A DNA stretch of 24,348 nt, taken from contig CAJULZ010000031.1 of assembly GCA_910587205.1 (NCBI GenBank), forward strand, positions 1 through 24,348, read 5' to 3'. The notes beneath the pieces were generated by a model. It was not told the origin of the DNA and did no database searches. It was given only the letters and a program-made list of their open reading frames with translations. Shown here piece after piece: positions 15,469 through 24,143 of this stretch. The translations under genes and the position numbers were made by a program. Numbering within the stretch: the first letter of the stretch is position 1; every line of letters starts with the position of its first letter. The DNA is from an uncultured Oscillospiraceae bacterium. Lineage in GTDB: Bacteria > Bacillota > Clostridia > Oscillospirales > Oscillospiraceae.

Positions 15469-17205
15469 TTACAGCCGGGTGTCCCACTTGCCGCAGAACA
15501 CGGTGTCGCTGGCCTTGCCGGTGAACTCGTCCCGGCCGCAGATCTTTTCAATAGCGGCGCGGATGCTGGCCCGGTTGCAGCCGTAGGCGTTGATGAAGGT
15601 GCGCACCTGGGGGACGTCAATGAGGTGGTTGGTGTAGTTCAGGCTGATGCCGATGGTGGGCACCTCGGTGGCGTACCAGGGCAGCTCGCTGGAGTGGTTG
15701 CAGCTCCAGCGCAGGCGGACGTTGTTCTCCTGGGCGTAGCCCTTCACGTTGATGACCAGGAACACCACGTCGTACCTGGCGCGGAACTCCTCCATCTTGC
15801 CGCAGTCCATCATGGTCATCATGTTGGCGGGGCTGGGGCCCTTCTCCACCTCCAGGTCGTGGAAGTTGGGGGCCACGTCCACGGCGAAGCCGGCGTTTTC
15901 CAGCTCCTCCACCACCAGGTCCTTCACGGGGTCGCCCTTATACGCCTTGGAGGTGGGGGTGGACTGGATGTACACCAGCTTGGCCCGGCTCTGCTTGGCC
16001 GGATCGATGGGCAGGTTGTGCCGGGTGTCCTTTACCAGAGTGACGCACCGCCGGGCGGCCTCCTCGGCCAAGCGCAGGTGCTCGGCGCAGCCAACTACCT
16101 CGTCCTTTACGGCGGGGTCGGCAACCCGGTTCTCCGGCTTGTAGAGCTTCAGCCGGGCCTTCAGGCCCAGGATGCGGTGCAGCGCGTCGCTCAGGCGCTC
16201 CTCGGTGATGACGCCGTTTTTCACGCCGTCCATCATGTAGTTGAAGTCCTCCTCCATGTCGTTGGAGAACAGGAACATATCGCAGCCGGAGGCGATGGCC
16301 TTGGGCACGGCCACGGAGCGCTTTTCCATGCAGGCGATGCCCGCCATGTGGGACGCGTCGGTGATGACTACGCCGTTGAAACCCATCTCGCCCCGGAGCA
16401 GGTCGGTGAGCAGCTCGGGGGCCAGGGTGGCGGGCATGATGTCCTCCTCCTTGATGCCCGGGCGGAGCTTGCGGGTCATGGCGGGCAGGGCGATGTGGCC
16501 CACCATGATGCTCTCCAGCCCTTCGTCGATCATGGACTGGTACACCTTGCGGAAGGAGGCGTCCCAGTCCTCCACGGACAGGTCGTTGACGCCCAGCACC
16601 AGGTGCTGGTCCCGCTCCTCGACGCCGTCGCCGGGGAAGTGCTTGCAGCAGCAGGCGATATTGCTCTGGTGGATGCCCTTGATGTAGGCCCGGATATTTT
16701 CAATGACCTGATCGGCATTGTCGCCGAAGGCGCGGGTGTTGACGATGGTGTTGCGCCAGTTCATGAATATGTCCGCGCAGGGGTTGAACATCCAGTTTAC
16801 GCCTACGCTGGACGCCTCCCGCCCGGCCACATAGCCCATATCATAGGCGGTCTGTGCGCCGCCGCCCGCCGCCGCCTCCGCCGCGGTGGCTACGAAAGTG
16901 CCGTCGCTCAGGCAGCCGTCGCCGCCGTTGTCGCAGTTGGCGGCGATGAGCAGGGGCAGCTTGGAGTGCTCCTGGTAGGTCTTGTTCTGTTCGTAGACCT
17001 GGACGCGGTCCCCGCCCTGCCAGCGAAGCCCGCCCTGGTGGTAATTGTCCAGGGTGTGCTTGATCTCCTCCGGGTCCAGGCTATGGCGCATCTGGACGAA
17101 CAACTGGCCTACCTGTTCCTCCAGGGTCATGGAGGCGATGGCGTCCTCTACCCACCGGATACCCTCGTCGTCCAGGTAAAACGGTTTGCCTTTCAAATCG
17201 ACCAT
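15469..17205 (-). CDS. GH3 family glycosidase, NagZ-like (beta-N-acetylhexosaminidase type)
   Basis: A 578-residue protein with no signal peptide. The GH3 barrel occupies ~1-350: KHFPGDG (188-194) contains the substrate-binding Lys-His, Asp199-Gln-His201 resembles the Asp-His acid/base dyad of NagZ enzymes (usually D-S-H), and Asp283 in ITDASHMAG is the nucleophile. The dyad argues for a beta-N-acetylglucosaminidase rather than a beta-glucosidase. The usual second His of KHFPGHG is Asp here. Residues ~390-578 form the GH3 C-terminal alpha/beta domain seen in two-domain NagZ proteins of Gram-positives. Strong AAGGAGGG site before ATG 17205. It follows the AraC gene by 122 bases in the same direction, and no good separate promoter was found. 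Confidence 0.88.
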   Translation of the reverse strand: MVDLKGKPFYLDDEGIRWVEDAIASMTLEEQVGQLFVQMRHSLDPEEIKHTLDNYHQGGLRWQGGDRVQVYEQNKTYQEHSKLPLLIAANCDNGGDGCLSDGTFVATAAEAAAGGGAQTAYDMGYVAGREASSVGVNWMFNPCADIFMNWRNTIVNTRAFGDNADQVIENIRAYIKGIHQSNIACCCKHFPGDGVEERDQHLVLGVNDLSVEDWDASFRKVYQSMIDEGLESIMVGHIALPAMTRKLRPGIKEEDIMPATLAPELLTDLLRGEMGFNGVVITDASHMAGIACMEKRSVAVPKAIASGCDMFLFSNDMEEDFNYMMDGVKNGVITEERLSDALHRILGLKARLKLYKPENRVADPAVKDEVVGCAEHLRLAEEAARRCVTLVKDTRHNLPIDPAKQSRAKLVYIQSTPTSKAYKGDPVKDLVVEELENAGFAVDVAPNFHDLEVEKGPSPANMMTMMDCGKMEEFRARYDVVFLVINVKGYAQENNVRLRWSCNHSSELPWYATEVPTIGISLNYTNHLIDVPQVRTFINAYGCNRASIRAAIEKICGRDEFTGKASDTVFCGKWDTRL

Positions 17206-17327
17206 AAATGAGTGCCCTCCTTAAAATTTTTTGTGTCTCAGCGGCCTGAATGGTGTAAGTTTATCATAAAACAGCGGGGGAAGCGAGAAGGATATTTGGC
17301 GGAAATAGCAATATTTTTGGATGCTGG

Positions 17328-18554
17328 TTACATGGCCCGCTGGACGGCGCGGTATTCCTTGGGCGTGACGCCGGCATAACGCTTGAAGGTGCGGGTGAAG
17401 TAGTTCACGTCGGGGATGCCGCAGTGTTGGGCGATGGCCTGGACCTGGAGGTTGGTGGTGGACAGCAGGAACATGGCGTACTTGACCCGCCGGGTGCTGA
17501 CGTATTCCGTGAGCGTGGAGCCAAGCTCCTTTTTGAACAGGGCGGAGAGGTAGCTGGAGTTCACGTTGAGCAGCTTGGCCAGGGCGCTGAGGCTCAGGTC
17601 GGCGGTGAGGTCGGCGTCGATGTGGATCAGCAGCTTGCTGATGAGGTGGGAGCGGCCTTTCAGGGAGAAGTCTTGCACCAGCTGGCAGTAGTGGCGGACC
17701 ATCTTGGGGCCCAGGGCGGCGAGGGCGTCGGTGGAAGGGGTGGACTCGATCTGCCGGGCCAGGGAGCTGGACAGCTCATCGATATACAGCGGATGGACGT
17801 TGCCGTATTCCGCCGCCTTGCGCAGCAGGGTGTTGAGCACCACAAAATAATTTTTCATGTCCCGCAGGGGCGGAGTAGTGCGCCGCTCCATCTGCCGGGT
17901 GGAAAAGCGGCTGTAGGAGAGGGCGGCCTGGTCGGCCTGTCCGGCGGATACCGCCCGGATGAGCCGCTCCTCCTCCGCGTAGCGGTTTTCCAGCGCCTCC
18001 CTGGACAGGGGGGAGCCGGAGGGGTCGGCGAGCCCCATGCCCTGGCCGTCCAGGGCTGGGGCGGGAATCCCGGCGGGGAGATCCTGGACGGTGACGCCGC
18101 CGTCCCAGAGGAATTCCCCCAGGGTATACAGCAGCACCAGCAGCTGGTTTTCATTGGGGAGGCAGGGGACCTCCCGGTAGTACCGCTCCAGGGGGTGGAG
18201 GATGCCTTTGGGGTCGGGGAACTTCGCGGCGTTGGAGGCCAGCAGCTCCTGGGAGAGGGGCTGGAGCAGATAGGGGCCCACCACGGCCAGGGCGGGGGCC
18301 TTGCCGTCTGGGACCTGAAATAAGAGCATGTTGCAGTCCAGCTCGTCCCGGTGGCGGTAGATGACCTGGGGCTTGCAGCGCTGGGAGAGCGAAGCGTAGA
18401 GCTCCCCCGGGCTGGGGGCCGGCTGGAGCCGCCGGCGCAGTTCCGACCACGGGGCGGAGACAGGCTGCACATCCTCCGGGCCGAGAAGAGTGAGGGGGAT
18501 GAAAAAGTTGTCCAGGAGCTTCCGGACAAAGGCAAGTTCACGCTGGTAGTCCAT
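17328..18554 (-). CDS. AraC-family transcriptional regulator
   Basis: A 408-residue regulator. The C-terminal ~100 residues hold two helix-turn-helix units of the AraC/XylS type: LSLSALAKLLNVNSSYLSAL, then IAQHCGIPDVNYFTRTFKRY and GVTPKEYR at the end. The N-terminal ~290 residues are a long sensor region with no domain I can name; it has no membrane segment, so the ligand is probably cytosolic. Regulators of this design are common beside glycosidase and sugar transport genes in Clostridia. It is divergent from the GH2 gene and upstream of GH3, so it likely controls both. Start ATG 18554 has GGGGTGA upstream. Confidence 0.92.
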   Translation of the reverse strand: MDYQRELAFVRKLLDNFFIPLTLLGPEDVQPVSAPWSELRRRLQPAPSPGELYASLSQRCKPQVIYRHRDELDCNMLLFQVPDGKAPALAVVGPYLLQPLSQELLASNAAKFPDPKGILHPLERYYREVPCLPNENQLLVLLYTLGEFLWDGGVTVQDLPAGIPAPALDGQGMGLADPSGSPLSREALENRYAEEERLIRAVSAGQADQAALSYSRFSTRQMERRTTPPLRDMKNYFVVLNTLLRKAAEYGNVHPLYIDELSSSLARQIESTPSTDALAALGPKMVRHYCQLVQDFSLKGRSHLISKLLIHIDADLTADLSLSALAKLLNVNSSYLSALFKKELGSTLTEYVSTRRVKYAMFLLSTTNLQVQAIAQHCGIPDVNYFTRTFKRYAGVTPKEYRAVQRAM

Positions 18555-18612
18555 AAATAAATCACCCCGTAATCACATGGTATGGGAAACTGGCGGCAGG
18601 TCCATGGTTTCC

Positions 18613-18641
18613 ATTATCTCACAAACCGCGCCGGCTTTCAA
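18613..18641 (-). promoter_or_regulatory. Sigma-A promoter for the AraC-type regulator
   Basis: On the minus strand -35 TTGAAA (18636-18641), 17-bp spacer, -10 GATAAT (18613-18618). Predicted start near 18606, about 52 bases before the ATG. Confidence 0.75.
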
Positions 18642-18737
18642 CAGGATTCTGGATGGGGGGAAAAGCCGGCCTGTGGCGCGGCGGGTTGGGGGAGGAGGAA
18701 TTTCAAGCTTTTTTGTGGGGGACGCGGAATCAGGCAA

Positions 18738-18781
18738 AAATTGTGATAGTAGTGCAAAAAATATTCCCTATCAAATTGTGA
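18738..18781 (+). repeat. Direct repeat AAATTGTGA, putative AraC operator
   Basis: AAATTGTGA occurs at 18738-18746 and again at 18773-18781, 35 bases apart. The second copy lies about where the -35 box of the GH2 promoter should be. Direct half-sites next to a weak -35 are the usual arrangement for AraC-type activators. A second short repeat, TGCAAAA at 18753-18759 and 18803-18809, brackets the -10. Confidence 0.45.
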
Positions 18782-18791
18782 AAAAAAGTAC

Positions 18792-18797
18792 TATACT
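18792..18797 (+). promoter_or_regulatory. Likely -10 box of the GH2 operon
   Basis: TATACT at 18792-18797 is a good -10 box, but no acceptable -35 lies 16-18 bases upstream. This suggests an activator-dependent promoter. Confidence 0.45.
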
Positions 18798-18932
18798 TTT
18801 TATGCAAAAGCCCAAAAAGCCTGGGGACTGCTCTGCCATTTTTGATGTATTCTGCCAAAGAGGACGGGCTGGACGCCCACGGAGGGACCGGGAAAGGGCT
18901 AAATCATCCCTGAAAAGGAGGAAAAAAGGGCC

Positions 18933-21203
18933 ATGCGCAATATCATCAACCTGAACGAGGGCTGGAAATTTATTCGGGAGGACGCGGGCCTGCCCGCTGC
19001 ACTGCCGGAGGGCTGGGAGAGCGTAGACCTGCCCCACACATGGAATGCGGTGGACGGCATGGACGGCAACGGGAGCTATTACCGGGGCCGTTGCTGGTAC
19101 GCCAAGACTTTTCCCACCCCGAAGCAGCCCCTGGGCGGCGGACGCGTCTATGTGGAAATCCTGGCCGCGGGCCAGCAGGCCACAGTGTATGTCAATGGCA
19201 AGGAAGCTGTTTATCACGAAGGCGGTTACTCCACGTTCCGGGCGGATGTCACTGATTTGTGCGCTGCGGAAGGGGACAACCTGCTGGTGGTGGCCTGTGA
19301 CAACTCGGAAAAGAGCAGCGTCTATCCCCAGTCCGCCGACTTCACCTTCTATGGCGGCCTGTACCGGGGCGTGAACCTCATCAGCGTGCCCGACGCCCAC
19401 TTCGACTTGGACTACTATGGCGGCCCCGGACTGCGGGTGACGCCCAAGCCCTGCGGAGAGTGCGGCGGCGCGAAGTTTGAACTGGAGAGCTGGGTGACCA
19501 ACGCCGATGAGAACTTCACGGTTATGTATTCCGTCTATGACGCCCAGATGAACGAGGTGGCCTCCGCCGTCCGGCCTGCGGGAAATGCCAAAGTGACTGT
19601 GGCCGTCCCCGGCGCCCGCCGCTGGAGCATCGACGACCCGTATTTGTATACCGTCACCGCCACCCTCCAGCGCCGCAACGAGGCGTATGACGAGGTGTCC
19701 GCCGACGTGGGTGTGCGGGAGTTCTCCTGCGACCCGCAGAAGGGCTTTATCCTCAACGGCGAGCCCACCCCGCTGCGGGGCGTGAGCCGCCACCAGGACA
19801 GGCTGTACCAGGGCAACGCCCTCACCTGGGACGACCACTACAACGACGCCTGTATCATCAAGGAGCTGGGGGCCAACACTATCCGGCTGGCCCACTATCA
19901 GCACTCCCAGGATTTTTATGACGCCTGCGACCAGCTGGGCTTCATCGTCTGGGCGGAGATCCCGTTCATCAGCGTGTTCAACAAGGACCCCGCCGCCCAC
20001 GAGAACTGCGTCAGCCAGATGAAGGAGCTTATCATCCAGAACTACAACCACCCCTCCATCTGCTTCTGGGGCGTCTCCAACGAGATCCTCATCGGCGGCA
20101 TCTCCGACAAGCTGGTGGAGAACCACCACATCCTCAACGACCTGGCTCATGAGCTGGACCCCACCCGCCTGACCACCATCGCCCACGTATCCATGACCCC
20201 CACCGACGGGCCTATGCACAAGATCACCGACGTAGAGAGCTACAACCACTACTTCGGCTGGTACGGCGGCAAGATAGAGGACAACGGCCCCTGGCTGGAT
20301 AAGTTCCACGCCGAGCACCCCGACATCTGCCTGGGCGTGTCTGAGTACGGCTGCGAGGGGATTATCACCTACCACGGGTCCAGCCCAGCCTGCAAGGACT
20401 ACAGCGAGGAGTACCAGGCGCTGTACCACGAGCACATGGCCAAGGTACTGGACGAGCGGCCCTGGATCTGGTCCAGCCACGTGTGGAATATGTTCGACTT
20501 CGGCTGCGCGGCCCGGAACGAGGGCGGCGTGGGGGGCCGGAACAACAAGGGCCTTGTCACCATCGACCGCAAGACGAAGAAGGACAGCTATTACATCTAT
20601 AAAGCCTACTGGAACGAGGAGCCCATGGTCCATGTGTGCGGCCGCCGTTACGCCCAGCGGGCTGGGGAGACCACGGAGATCCGGGTGTACTCCAACCAGC
20701 CTGAGGTGGAGCTGCTGATCAATGGCAAGAGCGCGGGCAAACAGACGGGGGACAAGGTGTTCGTGTTCACCGTAGCGCTGGAGCCCGGGTTCAACATCGT
20801 GGCCGCCAAGGCCGGGGAGCTGAAGGACGTCATCACCCTGGAGAAAGTGGAGCAGGAGCCCGCCATCTATGTGCTGCCTGAAGCGAAGGATCGGGCCGAG
20901 GGGGTTGCCAACTGGTTCAAGCTGGTGGGCGACCTGGATCTGGAGGCGCCCATGGAGTTCCCCGAGGGCCGCTACAGCGTGAAGGACAGCATGGAGACTC
21001 TGTTTACCTCCGAGGAGGCGGGCGCAGTGGTGTCCAAAGCGGTCAAGCTGGCCACCAACTTTGACGTCAAACCCGGCGCGGGGATGTGGGGGATGATGAA
21101 ATCCATGACCCCGGAGGGCATGATGGGCATGGCGGGCGGAATGCTGCCCAAGGGCTTCCTGGAGAGCCTCAACGCCAAGCTGATCCAGATCGAAAAGAAA
21201 TAA
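18933..21203 (+). CDS. GH2 family glycosidase, candidate beta-glucuronidase
   Basis: A 756-residue cytosolic GH2 enzyme: sugar-binding domain (~1-165), Ig-like domain (~170-270), TIM barrel (~275-570), a further beta domain (~575-650) and an unusual tail. Acid/base Glu384 (SNEILIGG) and nucleophile Glu471 (GVSEYGCEG) are present. Tyr440 and Tyr444 (NHYFGWY), Trp518 and an Asn537-x-Lys539 motif before GLVTIDRK match residues that hold glucuronate in E. coli GUS. Related beta-galactosidases and galacturonidases can carry a similar NxK, so specificity is inference, helped by uxuA and a GPH symporter downstream. The loop after EIPFISVF is short, like the 'no loop' GUS class, which favours small or oligosaccharide substrates. 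Residues ~655-756 form an added tail with eight Met between 718 and 737. Confidence 0.88.
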   Translation: MRNIINLNEGWKFIREDAGLPAALPEGWESVDLPHTWNAVDGMDGNGSYYRGRCWYAKTFPTPKQPLGGGRVYVEILAAGQQATVYVNGKEAVYHEGGYSTFRADVTDLCAAEGDNLLVVACDNSEKSSVYPQSADFTFYGGLYRGVNLISVPDAHFDLDYYGGPGLRVTPKPCGECGGAKFELESWVTNADENFTVMYSVYDAQMNEVASAVRPAGNAKVTVAVPGARRWSIDDPYLYTVTATLQRRNEAYDEVSADVGVREFSCDPQKGFILNGEPTPLRGVSRHQDRLYQGNALTWDDHYNDACIIKELGANTIRLAHYQHSQDFYDACDQLGFIVWAEIPFISVFNKDPAAHENCVSQMKELIIQNYNHPSICFWGVSNEILIGGISDKLVENHHILNDLAHELDPTRLTTIAHVSMTPTDGPMHKITDVESYNHYFGWYGGKIEDNGPWLDKFHAEHPDICLGVSEYGCEGIITYHGSSPACKDYSEEYQALYHEHMAKVLDERPWIWSSHVWNMFDFGCAARNEGGVGGRNNKGLVTIDRKTKKDSYYIYKAYWNEEPMVHVCGRRYAQRAGETTEIRVYSNQPEVELLINGKSAGKQTGDKVFVFTVALEPGFNIVAAKAGELKDVITLEKVEQEPAIYVLPEAKDRAEGVANWFKLVGDLDLEAPMEFPEGRYSVKDSMETLFTSEEAGAVVSKAVKLATNFDVKPGAGMWGMMKSMTPEGMMGMAGGMLPKGFLESLNAKLIQIEKK

Positions 21204-21221
21204 GTGCAGTTTTACAGGCCG

Positions 21222-21241
21222 AAACGCCCAATTGGGCGTTT
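21222..21241 (+). terminator. Hairpin 1 after the GH2 gene
   Basis: A 20-bp perfect palindrome, AAACGCCCAA and its complement (21222-21241), 18 bases after the GH2 stop. It is directly followed by a second stem and overlaps it by two bases. There is no T-run beyond TTT, so partial termination or transcript protection is as likely as full termination. Confidence 0.5.
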
Positions 21242-21269
21242 ATCCCGCCCCCTTCTGGGGGCGGGATAA
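21240..21269 (+). terminator. Hairpin 2 between GH2 and the GPH symporter
   Basis: TTATCCCGCCCCC (21240-21252) pairs with 21257-21269 around a TTCT loop. It is a 13-bp perfect stem but lacks a T-tract. It lies 54 bases before the symporter ATG. Confidence 0.5.
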
Positions 21270-21323
21270 CAAGGAGACTATCAACCAATCCGTACAACAA
21301 AATGAGAAGGGAGCGCAAAAACC

Positions 21324-22808
21324 ATGGCATCTGACATCTCCAAGTACCAACGCGAAGGCGGCATCCACCGCGTACCCCTGTGGCGCATCGGCGGCTTTGC
21401 TCTGAACAACACCGCCACCAATCTCTACCTGGTGATGATGGGCTATGTGTCCTTCTACCTGGGCGGCTTCGTGGGCATGGCCACTATCCTGGCCTCCAGC
21501 TTCTCCACCATCATGCGCCTGTGGGACGGCGTCACCGACCCGTTCATCGGCTTCCTGGTGGATAAGACCACCACCAAGTTCGGCAAGAACCGGCCCTTTA
21601 TGGTTATCGGAAACGTGATGTTGCTGATCACCAGCTTTATCCTGTTCCATGTGACCCACCTGCTGCCGGACAACCCGATCCTCCGCTCCGCGTTCTTTAT
21701 CGTGGTGTCCTGCGTGTATTACATCGGCTACACTTTCCAGTGCGTGGTCACCAAGTCCGCCCAGTCCTGCCTGACCAACGACCCCAAGCAGCGCCCGCTG
21801 TTCGCCGTGTTTGACGCGGTGTATAATACCATCCTGTTCACCGGCATGTCCGCGCTGGCGGCCTTTGTGTCCAAGCAGCACGGCGACACCTTCTTCACCA
21901 CCGAGTTTTTCCATGGGATGTGGGTGCCCGTGGCCGTCCTGTCCGCCATCTTCACCGCCATCGCCGTGTTCTCCATCGCGCCCAAGGACCGGGTGGAGTT
22001 CTTCGGCACCGGCAAGCCCGTGAAGGTTACCCTGAAGGACTACTGGGAGACCCTGAAGCACAACCGGGCCATCCAGATGTTGGTGGTGTCCGCCTCCACC
22101 GACAAGCTGGCCATGCAGGCCAAGACCACCTCCGTCACCGCCGTGCTGTACGGTGTGGTGGCCGGCAGTTTTGCCCTAAACGCGATCATCCAGGGCATGA
22201 CCTCCGTGCCTATCGTCATCCTGACCATCCTGGTCATCGGCGGCCTGGCCACCACCCTGGGCCAGCGCAAGGGCATGATCATCGGCTCCGTGGGCGGCAT
22301 CGCCACATCCGCCATGCTGATTTTGCTGTGGGTGTTCGGCGATCCCACCAGCATGAACAACGGAAACGGCGGTCTTGCCATGGGCTTCTTTGCTGTCGCT
22401 CTGGTTATTCTGACCGTCGTCAACGGCGCGTTTAACAATCTGGCCGGAAACATCGTCATCCCCATGACCGCCGACTGCGCGGACTATGAGGTCTACCGCA
22501 CCGGCAAGTATGTCCCCGGCATGATGGGTACCCTGTTCAGCTTTGTGGATAAGCTGATCTCGTCCTTGGCCCCCCTCATCGCGGGCATCGTGTTTGCCGC
22601 CGTGGGCTTTGCCGACAAGCTGCCCGACCAGTCCGCGCCCTATTCCGAGCCCCTGAAGTTCGCGGCTGTTTTCCTGGCCTACGGCCTGATTATCCTGGGC
22701 CAGGTGGCCAACCTGATCGCCATGCATTTCTATCCCCTGACCAAGGAGAAGATGGAGGAGATCCGCGGCGAGATCGACCGCATCAAGGCCGAAGCGCAGA
22801 AGGCGTAA
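21324..22808 (+). CDS. GPH-family sugar:cation symporter (MFS)
   Basis: A 494-residue carrier with about twelve membrane helices. It has the MelB/GusB-type signature after helix 2, RLWDGVTDPFIGFLVDKTTTKFGKNRPF, shown here in part: the two Asp in WDGVTDPFIG and the Lys/Arg-rich loop are the cation- and sugar-coupling residues of the glycoside-pentoside-hexuronide family. A second family motif, CADYEVYRTGKY, lies near residue 388. It probably imports glycosides, here perhaps glucuronides, with sodium ions or protons. The start has a GAAGGGA site. It follows GH2 by 120 bases that contain two hairpins, so the two are likely cotranscribed at different levels. Confidence 0.92.
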   Translation: MASDISKYQREGGIHRVPLWRIGGFALNNTATNLYLVMMGYVSFYLGGFVGMATILASSFSTIMRLWDGVTDPFIGFLVDKTTTKFGKNRPFMVIGNVMLLITSFILFHVTHLLPDNPILRSAFFIVVSCVYYIGYTFQCVVTKSAQSCLTNDPKQRPLFAVFDAVYNTILFTGMSALAAFVSKQHGDTFFTTEFFHGMWVPVAVLSAIFTAIAVFSIAPKDRVEFFGTGKPVKVTLKDYWETLKHNRAIQMLVVSASTDKLAMQAKTTSVTAVLYGVVAGSFALNAIIQGMTSVPIVILTILVIGGLATTLGQRKGMIIGSVGGIATSAMLILLWVFGDPTSMNNGNGGLAMGFFAVALVILTVVNGAFNNLAGNIVIPMTADCADYEVYRTGKYVPGMMGTLFSFVDKLISSLAPLIAGIVFAAVGFADKLPDQSAPYSEPLKFAAVFLAYGLIILGQVANLIAMHFYPLTKEKMEEIRGEIDRIKAEAQKA

Positions 22809-22838
22809 GCAGCGGCTTCCCCGCATCAAAACACACGA

Positions 22839-22867
22839 CCCAGTGCCGGGATTTTCCCGGCACTGGG
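22839..22867 (+). terminator. Hairpin after the symporter gene
   Basis: CCCAGTGCCGGG (22839-22850) pairs perfectly with 22856-22867 around ATTTT. There is no T-run after the stem, and the ribosome site GGAGGT of the next gene follows only ten bases later. It may attenuate rather than end the transcript. Confidence 0.45.
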
Positions 22868-22885
22868 CCGAATCATGGAGGTAAC

Positions 22886-23260
22886 ATGAAATCCCGCAAA
22901 AAAGAGGAACGGCTGACGCCGGAGGAACTGGAAGAATTTATGGCCCTTCAGTCGGAGCTGGACGAGCTGAAAGCCCAGCGGGGCGAGGCGCAGCCGGAGG
23001 GCCGGGTGTCCCGGGCGATTTCCGGCTTTTTTGACCGCCGGGAGGCCCGGGAGAAGCAGGTGCTGAACAAGAAAAAGTATATCCTGCTGGCAGTGTTCAC
23101 CGGCTGGATGGGCGGTCACCGCTTTTACGCGAAGCAGTGGCCCACCGCCATTTTGTACCTGCTGTTCTTTTGGTGCGGGTTCCCGCTGGCCATGACCATT
23201 GTGGATCTGATGATCGTCATCCCCATGCAGGCCAACGAAAACGGGAATATCCTGTTATAA
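22886..23260 (+). CDS. TM2 domain protein
   Basis: A 124-residue protein. The first ~60 residues are charged and helical (LTPEELEEFMALQSELDEL, likely a coiled coil) and carry no signal peptide. Residues ~62-118 are a TM2 domain: two membrane helices joined by GWMGGHRFYAKQ, the family's G-x-x-G-x-H-R-F-Y signature, ending in the D-x-x-x-I motif of helix 2. The role of bacterial TM2 proteins is not established. The GGAGGT ribosome site is strong. It sits between sugar transport and HAD genes in the same direction, but a direct role in the pathway is not suggested by the sequence. Confidence 0.88.
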   Translation: MKSRKKEERLTPEELEEFMALQSELDELKAQRGEAQPEGRVSRAISGFFDRREAREKQVLNKKKYILLAVFTGWMGGHRFYAKQWPTAILYLLFFWCGFPLAMTIVDLMIVIPMQANENGNILL

Positions 23261-23291
23261 AGCGGGGTTTCTTTTCAAGAGGTGGTTTAAT

Positions 23292-24128
23292 ATGACGCTG
23301 CAAGAGTTCAAAAAAACGAAGGATTACCTGATCTGCGTGGACAGCGACGGCTGCGCCATGGATACCATGGATATCAAGCACTTCCGCTGCTTCGGCCCCT
23401 GCATGGTGGAGGAATGGGGCCTGGAGAAGTGGGCCGGGCCCATCTTGGAGCGCTGGAACGAGGTCAACCTGTATACCATGACCCGGGGGATCAACCGCTT
23501 CAAGGGGCTGGCCCTGGCCCTGCGGGAGATCGATGGGAGGTATACTAAAATTGACGGCGTGGACGAGCTGGAGCGCTGGGTGGCAAACGCCCCCGCCCTG
23601 TCCAACGACGGTTTAAAGGCCGCTATTGAGGCGGGGGGCGGCGAGGTGCTGAAAAAGGCGTTGAGCTGGTCGAAAAAGGTGAACGAGAGCATCAATGCCC
23701 TGCCCTTCGAGGTGAAAAAGCCCTTTGAAGGGGTGTTGGAAGGGCTGAGATACGCCCACGAGTCGGCCGATATCGCCATTGTGTCCTCCGCCAATTTACA
23801 GGCGGTGGAGGAGGAATGGGCGCTGTATGGCCTGCTGGACCACGTGGATATTCTGCTGGCCCAAAATGTGGGAAGCAAAGCCTTTTGTATTGCGGAACTG
23901 CTGAAAAAGGGTTATGATAGAGACAAGGTGCTCATGACCGGGGACGCCCCCGGCGACCTGGACGCGGCCCGCGCCAACGGCGTGTTCTATTACCCCATCT
24001 TGGTGCGCCATGAGGGAGAATCCTGGGCGGAGTTCCGGGAGACCGCGGTGGATCGGCTCATCGGCGGGAGCTACGGCGGCGCGTATCAGCAGGAAAAGCT
24101 GGACGCGTTTTTGGACAATTTAAAATAA
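23292..24128 (+). CDS. HAD superfamily hydrolase
   Basis: A 278-residue HAD protein. Motif I is DSDGCAMDT with nucleophile Asp17 and general acid Asp19; motif II is IVSSAN (Ser165/166); motif III/IV is TGDAPGDLDAA (~216-226). A helical cap of ~130 residues lies between motifs I and II, the C1 position, as in phosphoglycolate phosphatase-like enzymes. The substrate is unknown; sugar phosphates are the common choice. It lies 31 bases after the TM2 gene with AAGAGGTGG before its ATG, and 15 bases before uxuA, so it belongs to the same transcript as the hexuronate genes. Confidence 0.88.
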   Translation: MTLQEFKKTKDYLICVDSDGCAMDTMDIKHFRCFGPCMVEEWGLEKWAGPILERWNEVNLYTMTRGINRFKGLALALREIDGRYTKIDGVDELERWVANAPALSNDGLKAAIEAGGGEVLKKALSWSKKVNESINALPFEVKKPFEGVLEGLRYAHESADIAIVSSANLQAVEEEWALYGLLDHVDILLAQNVGSKAFCIAELLKKGYDRDKVLMTGDAPGDLDAARANGVFYYPILVRHEGESWAEFRETAVDRLIGGSYGGAYQQEKLDAFLDNLK

Positions 24129-24143
24129 AGGGGGAAACCGCGT

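Larger units (their letters stand above)
18555..18932. promoter_or_regulatory. 378-bp divergent control region between araC-type gene and GH2
   Basis: No gene is seen. The left part carries the minus-strand promoter of the regulator (18613-18641). The right part is AT-rich and carries repeated motifs at 18738-18781 and 18753-18809 and a -10 box for GH2 at 18792-18797. The GH2 leader then runs about 130 bases, ending in AAGGAGG at 18915-18921, which is a rather distant 11 bases from the ATG. Confidence 0.6.

Noticed and set aside
15157..17211. Long plus-strand frame opposite the GH3 gene (about 684 codons)
   Set aside because: It overlaps the end of GH13 in another frame, crosses the 15410-15449 hairpin and has shadow composition; GH3 motifs are on the minus strand.
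18771..20633. Long minus-strand frame opposite GH2 (about 620 codons)
   Set aside because: Low-complexity Val/Gly/Asp/His composition typical of antisense GC-rich frames; GH2 catalytic motifs lie on the plus strand.
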